This document shows positions 22,791 through 33,500 of a stretch of DNA of 40,635 bases, piece after piece (position 1 is the first letter of the stretch; every line of letters starts with the position of its first letter). Origin of the DNA: a virus; IMG/VR virus record IMGVR_UViG_3300031951_000422, positions 1-40,635 of that record, one strand, 5' to 3'. The notes beneath the pieces are model-generated. The model worked only from the letters and a program-made list of their open reading frames with translations, ran no database searches and was not told the DNA's origin. Both the position numbers and the translations under genes were made by a program.

Positions 22791-24551
22791 ATGATATCCA
22801 ATCAGAAATATTCATTTACAGGTAGCTCAAACTACACCTTTAACAATGTAGAGATACCTACAAATGGTATAGCATTGTTCAATACAAATACAGGTATTGG
22901 CGGTGTGGACTACATGCCTGCAGATGGCGATACTGTGACTGTTATCACTGGATATGTAGATCCGACATCAAAGATAGAGTCCAAGATGTTCTCGCCTGAC
23001 TTCAATAATGTTATATACTATTTAGTATCTGACATTGCCTATGGACCAAATGATAGGGACACTATAATATCTTTAGCCACTAGCGTTCCGGTAACTTATA
23101 ACATGATGTTGGCTCAGTATGAGGGTACGTTTGTATTTAGTAATCCAAATGATAGCGAGTATTTATATTTGGTATTTGACTATACTGACAATTTAGACTT
23201 AGGGACTATAACATATACTGGTTCATTTACAGATAGGATAGTTGATGTTGACTATGGAACGAATAGAGGTATTGCTGGTATTGACTATGTTACAACAAGC
23301 GAGCCTGTAAGATATCAGCTTTATTGGAACAACTACCTTATTCAAGATACTGGATACATTGGTCTTAATACACTTGGAAATTACAATGCTTTAATATCTC
23401 TTGGCATTGATCCAGCTGATATAAACTTGTCGTTTCCATATAATGGACTTGTAAATAATGGAACTGGCTCTATAAGATTTAATAAGTTTACAACATTACA
23501 AAATGCAATTGTCGCAATATCAGCACCACTTGCCAACACTAACTTTACAATTACAAGGGTTGACCCTGCTCTTACTGATTTCTTTTTAGATCCAGCAAAC
23601 GGGGATCTGACCACCGTTTGTGCCCAAGTTCCATCCACAAAGTACAGACACGATGGGGCTGCTGCACTTCCAACTATAGGAGATAGGATTTACGTGGACT
23701 CTGGAGGCGTTACGCTTTATGACGGAGGAAATGCCTACCACCAATACAATACTGTTGCAGCGGCTACAGGAGACTATATACTGATAGACAGCAATGGAGT
23801 TGTTACGAATGTTGGAACTTGTAATTGTGCTGAGATAGCAGACCCTGTTATTACTCCTGCAGCTTATGTATTCACATTGGGGCAGATTGTAAATGTGAGA
23901 CTTGAAGCTACAAACAATCCTACATCTTGGGCAATAATTAACACTTGTGAGGAGTACACTTTAGATGGAGGTACAACTGGAACTATATTTAATTATACAG
24001 ACTGTAGCTCAGTAGTTAAAGATGTAACGGTAAGTATTGGAGAGACAGTTCTAGTTTGCTCTGCTGCTGCTCCTACTGTAGTTGGTGGAGATGGATCGGC
24101 TACTTTAAATGGAGTATGTCAATCGTTCATCCTTCCTAAAGGCCTGTCTTTCGATATAAATACAGGAACTCTGTCTGGAAGTATAAACGACGAGTGCGAC
24201 TTCTCTTTTGATGTTGAGGCTACAAACTGTTTTGGTACATCTGTTACAGAAACAATAACTATATCTATAGTGTCTAAAAATAACTTTAAGCCGTTCTTGA
24301 TTGACGTTGAGAACTTCGGAAACACAAATACTGAGGCTTGTGCTATAGTGTCTCCATTGTATTCAGTTCTTTATCAGAATGGTGCTGGAGATACGCCTGT
24401 AGTTGGAGACTATATAATCAGAACGTACACTAACCAAGCGAGTGCAGAGCCGTTCTTCGGTGGCTGTAAGTGGTATGTAGTGTACGGAACAAATGACGTT
24501 ATTAAAGTTTGTGAGACTGGTAAAGTTTGCGACATATATACTTGCCCATAA
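22791..24551 (+). CDS. tail protein with He_PIG-type immunoglobulin-like domain
   Basis: A 586-residue, beta-rich, Thr/Asn/Gly-rich protein. Residues ~440-490 contain LPKGLSFDINTGTLSGSI and FSFDVEATNCFG, close to the putative Ig-domain (He_PIG) pattern of GLxxDxxTGxLSG followed by FTVxATxxxG. It has many cysteines in the second half (for example TCNCAEI, NTCEEY, CEEYTLDGG, VCDIYTCP), unusual for a cytoplasmically assembled virion protein and perhaps metal-binding or disulfide-forming outside the cell. It starts 3 nt after the nozzle-like gene. A tail appendage or adhesin role is likely from composition and context. Confidence 0.65.
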   Translation: MISNQKYSFTGSSNYTFNNVEIPTNGIALFNTNTGIGGVDYMPADGDTVTVITGYVDPTSKIESKMFSPDFNNVIYYLVSDIAYGPNDRDTIISLATSVPVTYNMMLAQYEGTFVFSNPNDSEYLYLVFDYTDNLDLGTITYTGSFTDRIVDVDYGTNRGIAGIDYVTTSEPVRYQLYWNNYLIQDTGYIGLNTLGNYNALISLGIDPADINLSFPYNGLVNNGTGSIRFNKFTTLQNAIVAISAPLANTNFTITRVDPALTDFFLDPANGDLTTVCAQVPSTKYRHDGAAALPTIGDRIYVDSGGVTLYDGGNAYHQYNTVAAATGDYILIDSNGVVTNVGTCNCAEIADPVITPAAYVFTLGQIVNVRLEATNNPTSWAIINTCEEYTLDGGTTGTIFNYTDCSSVVKDVTVSIGETVLVCSAAAPTVVGGDGSATLNGVCQSFILPKGLSFDINTGTLSGSINDECDFSFDVEATNCFGTSVTETITISIVSKNNFKPFLIDVENFGNTNTEACAIVSPLYSVLYQNGAGDTPVVGDYIIRTYTNQASAEPFFGGCKWYVVYGTNDVIKVCETGKVCDIYTCP

Positions 24552-24555
24552 TTAG

Positions 24556-24563
24556 TATCTTTG
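24556..24563 (+). promoter_or_regulatory. TAnnTTTG promoter box, 4 nt before ATG
   Basis: TATCTTTG then TAAT then ATG at 24568. This is the fourth case of a box exactly 4 nt from a start codon. It lies in a 16-nt gap between genes. Confidence 0.6.
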
Positions 24564-24567
24564 TAAT

Positions 24568-25293
24568 ATGGCAGAGATAACAGTAACATATGACCCTAAT
24601 AGCCAAGGATGGACATCTTTTTGGTCATACAATCCTGATTGGATGATAGGCATGAATAATGTCTTTTACACTTGGAAAAACGGCAGTCTATATAAGCACG
24701 ATACGAACGCCACTAGGAATAGATTCTATGGGGTTAACTATCCATCTACCATTACTACCATATTCAATGAAGACCCACTTGATGTTAAGATGTTCAAGAC
24801 AATGGCCATTGAGAGTAATGAGCCGTGGGATGCAGATCTAGAGACAGACCTCAATACAGGTATGATTGACAAAACTTACTTTACTGATAAAGAAGGTACT
24901 TGGTTTGCATACATAAGAAGAGATCCTAACACTATTGATTTACAGGCTATATCTACTCAAGGTATTGGGCAAGTAGCCACATACGGATCTCTTACAATAA
25001 ACTTTGGATTCAACATTGGTACAAGTATCAGTCAGGGAGACAAGGTATACAGAGTTACAGCAGGAGCCTTGGTTCTTATAGGCACGGTTGCATCTCATAC
25101 TGACAATTCCATAACTTTAGTCTCTGCAGCTGTTACTCCTGCACCTGGCGACATGATAGTATATGTTAAGGATAGCACGGCAGAGTCTTATGGAGCAAGG
25201 GGTTATTATATGCAAGCTAAACTGACGAACAATAGTACGGCTGCTGTAGAAATATTTAATGTTAATGTAAATACTTTCAAGAGTAATCCATAA
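24568..25293 (+). CDS. putative tail/virion protein
   Basis: A 241-residue protein with an aromatic N-terminal part (GWTSFWSYNPDWMIGMNNVFYTWKNG) and a repeated-strand C-terminal part (KVYRVTAGALVLIGTV, NSITLVSAAVTPAPGDMIVYVKD). From memory, proteins opening with the sequence type S-x-G-W-x-S-F-x-S-Y-x-P are common next to tail genes in phages of Bacteroidetes and marine bacteria. No catalytic motif is seen. It has its own near-leaderless promoter, so its dose may be set separately. The exact place in the virion is unknown. Confidence 0.65.
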   Translation: MAEITVTYDPNSQGWTSFWSYNPDWMIGMNNVFYTWKNGSLYKHDTNATRNRFYGVNYPSTITTIFNEDPLDVKMFKTMAIESNEPWDADLETDLNTGMIDKTYFTDKEGTWFAYIRRDPNTIDLQAISTQGIGQVATYGSLTINFGFNIGTSISQGDKVYRVTAGALVLIGTVASHTDNSITLVSAAVTPAPGDMIVYVKDSTAESYGARGYYMQAKLTNNSTAAVEIFNVNVNTFKSNP

Positions 25294-25308
25294 TAAGGCT
25301 TTTTTAAT

Positions 25309-25316
25309 TATCTTTG
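25309..25316 (+). promoter_or_regulatory. TAnnTTTG promoter box before the internal virion protein operon
   Basis: TATCTTTG preceded by a T-run, 19 nt before the ATG at 25336, in the 42-nt gap after 25293. Confidence 0.55.
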
Positions 25317-25335
25317 TGGGAATAATAACATCAAG

Positions 25336-26010
25336 ATGATAGGAGCAATTTTAGGAGGTTTATCAGCCGTTGCATCTGGTATATCAGCAATACAGAACTT
25401 TCAGCAAGCAAAACAAGCAGATAAGGCTGCTCAGGCGTTTGGAAACAAACTGCAAGGAATGATGGAGGTAAACAAGATGGCTGCACTACAAGCGCCAGAT
25501 TTAGCTGCATTATCAAGACAACAAACTGCACAGCAAACAGCCGGTGCAACTCAAGCTATTCAAGGTATGGGTCCAGAGGGCGCTGCTCAAATAGCAAATG
25601 TATATCAAGCTGGTAGAGAGGCTGAAGCACAGACAGCACAGCAACAAGCTCAGATAAATTTTGACGTTGATGCAGCAAAGGCTCAAGCAGCACAAAACAT
25701 TGAGTATAGGAATCTTGAGAGACAAAGAGAACTTGAGTCAATGAGATTAGCTGGCGCTCAACAAAAGGCAGCCGAGAAAAGAGCTGCTGGTCAACAAGCC
25801 GTTGCTGGATTAATTGGTGGACTTGGCATGGCCGCTGGGGATATATTGGGGCTTAGTGCGTTTGATTATGGTAGTGCTGAACTAAAAGCCAATATGGCAG
25901 CAAGACAAGCAAATAGAGCAAAACGAAAGGCTGTTAATTCTGGAGAATATTTTAGTTTTGATCAGTCTACTCCAGCGTATATGGGTGATTTTAATATATT
26001 GCCTGAATAA
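25336..26010 (+). CDS. internal virion (ejection) protein, small alanine/glutamine-rich type
   Basis: A 224-residue protein. A hydrophobic N-terminal segment (residues 2-19, IGAILGGLSAVASGISAI) is followed by a long Ala/Gln/Glu-rich helix (about 20-155) with coiled-coil character. A second hydrophobic Gly-rich segment follows (about 157-175, VAGLIGGLGMAAGDILGL). This resembles in size and layout the small ejection proteins of short-tailed phages (such as T7 gp14), which leave the capsid with the DNA and line a channel through the envelope. It is followed by two larger internal-type proteins. The function is inferred from architecture and order. Confidence 0.7.
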   Translation: MIGAILGGLSAVASGISAIQNFQQAKQADKAAQAFGNKLQGMMEVNKMAALQAPDLAALSRQQTAQQTAGATQAIQGMGPEGAAQIANVYQAGREAEAQTAQQQAQINFDVDAAKAQAAQNIEYRNLERQRELESMRLAGAQQKAAEKRAAGQQAVAGLIGGLGMAAGDILGLSAFDYGSAELKANMAARQANRAKRKAVNSGEYFSFDQSTPAYMGDFNILPE

Positions 26011-26022
26011 AATAATTTAATC

Positions 26023-27546
26023 ATGGCAGAATACGCAGGATATATACCAGGACAATCTATTGATTGGCTGTCTTTAGCTAAAGGAGTAAAGGCAGATATA
26101 GATCAAGGACTCAAAGCTCGTGAAGAAAGAAAAGCAGCAGATCAAAAGCTAGTTACTGATGTTGCGTCTAAGTTAAAAGGATGGGAGTCTACTCAAAATA
26201 AAGCATTCAATCAAGTTGTTTTTGGCGGTTTAGATAAGGCTAGAAATCAATCATTAGAGTGGAATAGACAGCTCAGAAACGGAGAGATAAATAGAGCTGA
26301 GTATCAAATGAGAATGAATAATCTTAACGAATCATTTGATGCGTTTTCTACAGCTACAAAAAACTTTGATGAATATGTTGTGGGAATAAATCAAAGAAAT
26401 CAAGAAGGTTTATCTTCTTCATTTGAAATGTTCTCTGCAAACATAAACTCAAGATTGATGAATCTTGGGACAAAAGAAATGCAGATAGGGGAAAGTGGAG
26501 ACTTCTTTTTTTCTGATGCAGATGGATCTATTCAGAACGTTAGGAATTATACTAACATGAATAACATTGTGGATAATAAGATTGACGTAGCAAAGTCAGT
26601 TGATCAAGTTGTTTCTAAATGGGACGATGTAACTAGACAAACATTATTGGCTGGAGGAAGGACTGTTTTAGAAACAGACCCTAGAATAAATGCTGCATAC
26701 AATAAAACTAAAGCCGACCTTATTGGATCATTGGTAGACGCTAACAATCCAAGAGGGATTACTTCTATTCTTTTAGATAATTCAGATCTCGACTACAATC
26801 TATATTACACTGCAGACGATGCAAGGAATATTATTTCTAAAGCCGTGTCAAATGAAGAGATGGCATTAGGAAGAACAATGACTGATGACGAGAGAGAGAA
26901 GTTCAGCGAAAAGTACTTCAATGAAAACATGATTCAAGTCGTTCAGGACAACGATGGAAACTATCAGCCAAGACTTAACGACAAGATGATTGCAGATGCA
27001 AAGAAGGTTGTTGAGAATCAAATAGAGCAACAGTTAGGATTTAAGAAAGAAGAAGAGAGAGGATTTGCTCCATCTGGTGGCGGTGGAAGAAGCGGTGGCG
27101 GTGGCGGTAAAGACGACGAAATAGATGTAACTCTATGGGATACACTTGCTGGTGCGTGGATGAAATTTGATGAGACTACACTTAATTCATATTTGAAGGA
27201 TAAGGGAAAATATAAAGTTGAAAGAAGCACTAAAGACCCTAAAAAATATGTGCTATATGAACTAAGAAGGGATCCTCTTGACTTTGAAAACAAAAAACCT
27301 GCAGTTCCAATAAAGAAATTCGCATCTGACGATCTTACTGACTTTATACCATATTATTTTGGTACAGGTCCAGCCGCTGAGAAGAAAGCGAAAGAACAAA
27401 GGGATGAGTGGAGAGCAAAATATAGACCTAGTTCTACAGCTAATGCCACATCAACATACAGCATTAAAGGAAAAACATATACGCTTCAAGAGCTTGAAAA
27501 AATGGGATATACCGCAGATCAAGTAGAACAATATAAAGTTAAATGA
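26023..27546 (+). CDS. internal virion (ejection) protein, middle-sized
   Basis: A 507-residue, mostly helical, charged protein with a linker of alternating glycine runs at residues ~350-365 (PSGGGGRSGGGGG) between an N-terminal helical part and a smaller C-terminal domain. The C-terminus, TYSIKGKTYTLQELEKMGYTADQV, ends in a short helix-hairpin motif. I recall this ending on several proteins of this genome region in related phages, where it may serve as a packaging or docking element. The gene overlaps the next by 4 nt. An ejection or internal core role is inferred from its place between two other such proteins. No enzyme motif is seen. Confidence 0.65.
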   Translation: MAEYAGYIPGQSIDWLSLAKGVKADIDQGLKAREERKAADQKLVTDVASKLKGWESTQNKAFNQVVFGGLDKARNQSLEWNRQLRNGEINRAEYQMRMNNLNESFDAFSTATKNFDEYVVGINQRNQEGLSSSFEMFSANINSRLMNLGTKEMQIGESGDFFFSDADGSIQNVRNYTNMNNIVDNKIDVAKSVDQVVSKWDDVTRQTLLAGGRTVLETDPRINAAYNKTKADLIGSLVDANNPRGITSILLDNSDLDYNLYYTADDARNIISKAVSNEEMALGRTMTDDEREKFSEKYFNENMIQVVQDNDGNYQPRLNDKMIADAKKVVENQIEQQLGFKKEEERGFAPSGGGGRSGGGGGKDDEIDVTLWDTLAGAWMKFDETTLNSYLKDKGKYKVERSTKDPKKYVLYELRRDPLDFENKKPAVPIKKFASDDLTDFIPYYFGTGPAAEKKAKEQRDEWRAKYRPSSTANATSTYSIKGKTYTLQELEKMGYTADQVEQYKVK

Positions 27547-30500
27547 TGCAAGATAATAACGATCCACTAGGAATACTTGGTGAAAAAAAGCCATCAAATA
27601 ATGGTAATGATCCACTTGGTATTTTAAAAAAAAAAGAAACTACGGTATCACCATCCGTACAAAAACAAGAACCTACTTCTTCGGTTACTCCTCCCAAGGG
27701 GCCTCAAAAGCCTTCGGTTTCTTCTGTATCAGAAAAGCCTGAGGGATTATATAAATTCCCAGGTAACGAAAAGGCTATATACAAGAAGCAAGGTAATGAA
27801 TGGTATGTAGACCCAAGTGGATCAGGTAAATTTACCAAGCTTTACAAAGGAGATGTAGAGGAAAGGGTTAAACTTCTAGAGGGGAAGGCTGTATCTTATT
27901 CAAGTAAAAAAGAAGAAAATGGAATATTTTCTGGAGTTCCTGGAAAGGAAGAAACAGAATATGTTTTAGATACATCCGGTGACAATCCAGTATGGGCAGA
28001 AAGGCGATTAAGTAGAATGCCTGATGGTACTGTAATAAAAGTCGTAAATAATCAAACTGGAAAATCAGAAGACAAGTATCATACTGTTCCAATAACCGAT
28101 CCTACAAGAGTTCAATATTTAAATAAATATTTTAAACAGAACGCTTCTACAGATAGAAATGAAAAAATATTTACAGGCCTACCAAACAAGGAGAAGAACG
28201 AATATAAGATTGAAGATGGTGTTTGGTTAAGACGACAGCCAGGTCAAGATGATTGGACAAAGATATATGACGAAACTGCTGTTTCTTATTTAAATAAAAA
28301 CTTTAATCAAAATGTAAAGGTAAGTCCTGCAGCTAGTAAATATGCTAAGTTTACTGAAGATGTAGATCAAGTAGAATTAAAAAATCTTGATAATAGACTG
28401 AGCTCTATAGATAAGTCTTTGGTTGGAAAGGAAGAAGAAGATGTGATAGTCGGTCTTAGGTCAAGGTTTCCTGAGTTCAAATTTGAAAAGGCTGGATTAA
28501 TGACTGATGAAATTATTGTTATTGCTCCAAACAAAGAAATAAAAACATTTCCACTTGACAACTTTACAGATAAAGCAGATGTAGCTGTTGCAAATGATAT
28601 GAAGGCTTGGATGAGAGCCAATTCAAATCTTAGGGGAATAGAGAATATAAAAGAATCTGAAAAAAATCTAGAGGAAAAAGAAAAACAATTAAGAGATCAG
28701 AAACTACCAGTATACAATCCTCAGATAAAGTTAGGAGAAGGATATGGACTAAGTCCTGAAATGAATGCTCAGATAACAGAGAAAGCACCAGATAATAAAG
28801 TAAATATAATGGTTGCAGAGCAGGAGGTGCGTGATGCTAGAAAGGAATATGCTAGTACTGTTTCTGGAGCATTTAAAGATATAAGAGATAGACAAATAAT
28901 AGCATCTAGAAGTGGAAATAGTCTTAGCGAAGATCAAGTTGCTGCAGAACTAGCTCAACTTCCAAAAGATTACACAGCGGTAAAGCGTGCCAATGAATAT
29001 ACAAATGATGTTAAGGAGTCAGTTAAAATGTATGCTGACAGAGTTAACTCATTGAATAAATATGCTAGTGATATATACGCAAAAGTAAATAGCGGAGAAA
29101 TAAGCAAAGAACAATTTGAGTTAGACTACAAACCATTAATAGATAAGTCAAGAGAAGCAATAGCACAAGAAGGAGAGCAGATAAATAACCAAGTTAAAAA
29201 TATGGGTTATATAGATGCATCTATAAATGAATCTGTTGGTCAGCAGTATGTAATAAATGAAGCTAAAGGATCTTTTGGTGGTGGACTTGCTTATAGGTTT
29301 GTAAAGGGAGTTACATATTTACCTAGACTTGCTGGGTCTATAGCTGCAGAAATTGCAGGAGAAACTACATTTACAAAAGAAGATCAAGACAGTTTTGCTA
29401 GAATGATTGTTGGCTCTGGTACCACTGAAGAGTATATGGAGTCTAAAGAGAGAAGTGATTTCTCGAAGGCTATGTTCTCTTTATCTGAGTCTATGGGCGC
29501 TTTAGCATCTGGAGGAGTTCTCGGTGGTGGCCCAGCTACTTATGCTGCATTTTATGCTCAGTCTTATTATGAGATGAAAGATGAGCTTGACCAAGTAAAA
29601 GGAATATCTGATACCGAAAAAGTATTAATGTCATCTGTTTATGGTGCGGTAAGTTCAGTTCTTGAAAAATTTGGTATTGACTTCGCTATGCAGAAAACTG
29701 GATTTGGTAAGAACATAACCAACTCAATAGTTAAGTCTGTACTTATGGATATGCCTAAGAATGCTCCAAAAGAATTTATTGAGGCATCTATAAGAAATAA
29801 TATTTCATCTACATTATTAAAAGCCGGAATAAGAACTGCAGGAGCTGGAATAGTAGAGGGCGCAACAGAAACGGCTCAAGCTCTATCACAAGTTGGAATT
29901 CAAGAAGTATATGACATAGCAAAAGGAACAGAGTACTTCAATAATAAATCTGGGTGGGAGATATTATCTGATGCAGCGTATGAAGGATATCTAGGAATGC
30001 TAGGTGGTCACGTAATGGGTGTTGTTTCAAACAGCAAGCAAGTTGCTACAGAGGGTATACAGAAATCAATGAATAAAGAACAGATGGAAGTTCTTTTTAA
30101 TTCAGCTAAGATGGATGGTATACCCGAGGCACTTCTTACGAATCTAAAGTCAAGCATAATATCTGGCAAGATATCCAAGCAAGAGGCTCAAGAGATTTAC
30201 AATTCATATGGAGAGGTTAAATCTAAAATTCAGTCTATACCTGAAGAGTACAGTGTTGAAAGCAAATCTGTCGCTTTAGATTTAATGCTTGAGAAAGATA
30301 GAATTAACAAACAAATAGCAGGTAAAGATGCAAACCTTGTCAAACCACAGATGGACAGAATTGCAGAAATAGATAACCAACTTAAAACAATAGGAGAAAA
30401 TGCCGTTAAAGAAAGCACAAAGCCAGTCCAAGAAGTCACTGCAGAAGGCGGTGGCATTCAACGTGAGGGAGCTCAAGAAAGACAACCTGAAGTCAGGGAA

Positions 30501-33500
30501 GGAGAGAGGCCAGTCGGGGAAACCGCGCAGCCAGAAACAGATCTTGGCAATCGCCCTATCGAAGGCAGGAGTGAAGAGGAAGTAGATAAGTTAATAGAAG
30601 ACAGAATAGCTAAATATAATCTACAGCCTGATGATTTATTTGCCGATATGAGTGAAGCAGATAATAATATAATTGAAAAAGCATCAAGAGGAGATTCTGT
30701 AGATATTAATGCTTTAAATGGAACTATTGATTATTTGTACAACAAGTACAAGGAAATAACCAATTTAAAGAAAAACAATGAAGAAAGGTTAAATAAGTCT
30801 ACTACACTTGGAAATTTAAATGATATCCAACAAGAGATTGAAAACGATCTTGACTTCTTGATTACTTATAAAGGAGAGGTAGAACAAGGAAACAATCCTA
30901 TAACTATAGAAGAGTTTAATAGCAGACCTATAACTGAGCGTAAAGTTTCTATGGAAGAAGCAGCTCTAGATATTGTACCGACTGAACCAACAGCAATCGA
31001 AGAAACAGTAGTTGAGCAGCCTGTAATCGAGAAAGCAGCTGTAGTCGAAGAGGTAGAGCGTTTAGGAAAGCTTTTAGAAGGAACAGCCGAGCAGATTGAT
31101 GAGCAAGTTGGTGGCCTCAAGATATCTAAGGACAATAGCAGGGTTGCTCAGTCTATATCAAATGCTGCAAAAGCAATCGCTAAAATTTTACCTGACGTTA
31201 AATTTGTCGTTCACGATACTGATGCATCATATCGTCAAGCTACTGGTGAGCAGAACAGAAAACAATCTACAGCTGGAGAATACAATCCAAAGACAAGGAC
31301 TATACATATAAATAATACTAAGGCTAATAATAGAACGGCAGCTCATGAAGTATTTCATGCCGTTATTCTTAATAGTGTAAAAAGCGATGCTGAAGCATCT
31401 CGAATTACAAAGGCAATGGTTGATTCTGTAAGAAAATCATTAGTTAACGTAGAAGGTGCTGGACAAGTAATTACATATTTAAATGATTTTACTTCTAACT
31501 ATGAAGAAAACATTCAGAACGAAGAAAAGTTAGCTGAATTATTTGGAATATTGTCAGATAATTATGCTACTCTTCCTGCACCTACGCAAAGTCTTATTAG
31601 AAGATTCTTAGATAGAATTGCAAAAATGTTCGGGTTGAAACCACTTACTGATAGAGAGGTTATTGATTTTATGAATGTAGTGTCTCAGAAGGTTGCTCGT
31701 GGTGAAGAGATACAGGCAAAAGAAATAAAATTATTTGGACCTAAAGAACAAGGGGACGGTGGAGAAGTTGGAACGTTTTCTATACCAAGGCAACAAAAAG
31801 AATCTAAGGTAATAAAAGCGCCAAGTGTAAAAAATGATGAAAGGTCATTTATTAGAAATATTGTACAAGATGTTGATATAAGAGAATTTAATGGAAAACC
31901 ATTTATAACTAACATGTATGATTACACTAATGCTGGAGAAACAAATCTTGGTAATGGTCTTACAATAAATCTTTTTGGAGGAAAAGGATATGTTCCATAT
32001 ATGATGGAATTAAAAGGAAAGAATATTGGAGAAGTATCTAACTTAGCTGCATTTAACACTAAAGCACAGGCAGAGACATTTATAAGAAATTCGATAAATG
32101 GTAATGCAAATTTATTTGCGCCTCATTCTGGAACATTAGATCAATCTTGGCAATTCCAACAGCATATGTTTGCTGAATTAGTAAATTTAATTTTAAAAAA
32201 CAATATTTTATCTAACTCTGAATTGATAGAATTATTCAATAATACTATAAAATCAAATGAAAAAACAATAAAAGCATTTAATGCATTTAAGAATAAATAT
32301 GGACAGGATATAAATAACTTTAATTCATTTGAATCAGATCCGAATGAAATAGTTAGGCTACTTGATATAGAAAATAATTTCTCTCCTGATTTGAGGAAAG
32401 CACTTAATAATGCCATACCTGCAAATAAAAAATTTAAAGACTCTTTAGGAATAAATAATAAAGATCAATTTTACAAAAAAATAATGGATCCACTAAATGA
32501 TGGAGTTGAAGGTGGAGAAATAATTAGTATAGTACAATTTGATCCAAATACTTTTGAGATAGTACAGACAAAACCAGGTGAAATTGATCATCACCCGTCA
32601 TTTGGATGGACTCTTTTAGCTAAAATAGATGGAGTTTATCAACCTACTGAGTTCTATAAATCATACGATGTAACTGAAACTTATACTAAATATAATAAAG
32701 ACAAAACCGAAGTATCAAGAAAAACAGAAGAAGAAAAATTTGCTCAAAAAAATGTAATGAGTAGCGCTGGAGCTATTCCTAAAATAGCAGAATTAAAATC
32801 TATCCGCAAACAGATAGACAATTCGTTCGAGGCGCGTAACCAAAAGCCGAAAAGTATAACTGCCATCATAAATGCAGCTAAACAGAACGGTTTCTCTGAT
32901 GCTGCTATTGAACAATATTTATTGGGGCAGGGATATAGTCAGCAAGAAATTGCCAATGCGATGACATCAAGATCTGCATCTGGGACAACTGTAAAAGACG
33001 TATTCAAGAAAAGCAAAGAAGAATTAGAGGCAAAATATAAAAAGCCATCAATATTCAAAAGATTTATGGAAGGCATAAAATCTTTTAGAAAAGCTATGTT
33101 TGATAGGCAGACAGACCTCAAGAGGGGAATGCGTGGCATAAAAAATAAAGAGGCCAAGCAAGCACATGCTAAATTGGTTGATAAAGCTGGAGCATCTGGA
33201 TTTGCAGGATTAAGATTTAAAATACTTGATAAAAAAATATATAGAGGCAAATTTAATAGAATGCTTCCTAAACAAGATTTAGATGCATTGGATGAAATCA
33301 TATACAGCAGAAGGATGATTGCCATAAATGAGAATAGAGCTAAATTAAGAGAAAAAGCATATAATGGATTGACCGAAGAATCTAAAAAAGATTTAGACAA
33401 TATAGTAAAATACAAAGAGAGTAAAAATACTAATGAACTAAATAAAATAAAAGATAGAGTAGGTGAAAAAGCATATAAAGATCTTTTAGATAGATCTGAA

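Noticed and set aside
27060-27115. Glycine-run repeat in the 26023-27546 gene considered as a DNA tandem repeat
   Set aside because: It is a protein-level flexible linker; the base-level repeat is short and imperfect.
32939-33415. Antisense frame of 158 residues inside the giant virion protein gene
   Set aside because: It is long only because the AT-rich sense strand rarely yields stop complements; the product is a low-complexity Leu/Ser/Ala sequence.
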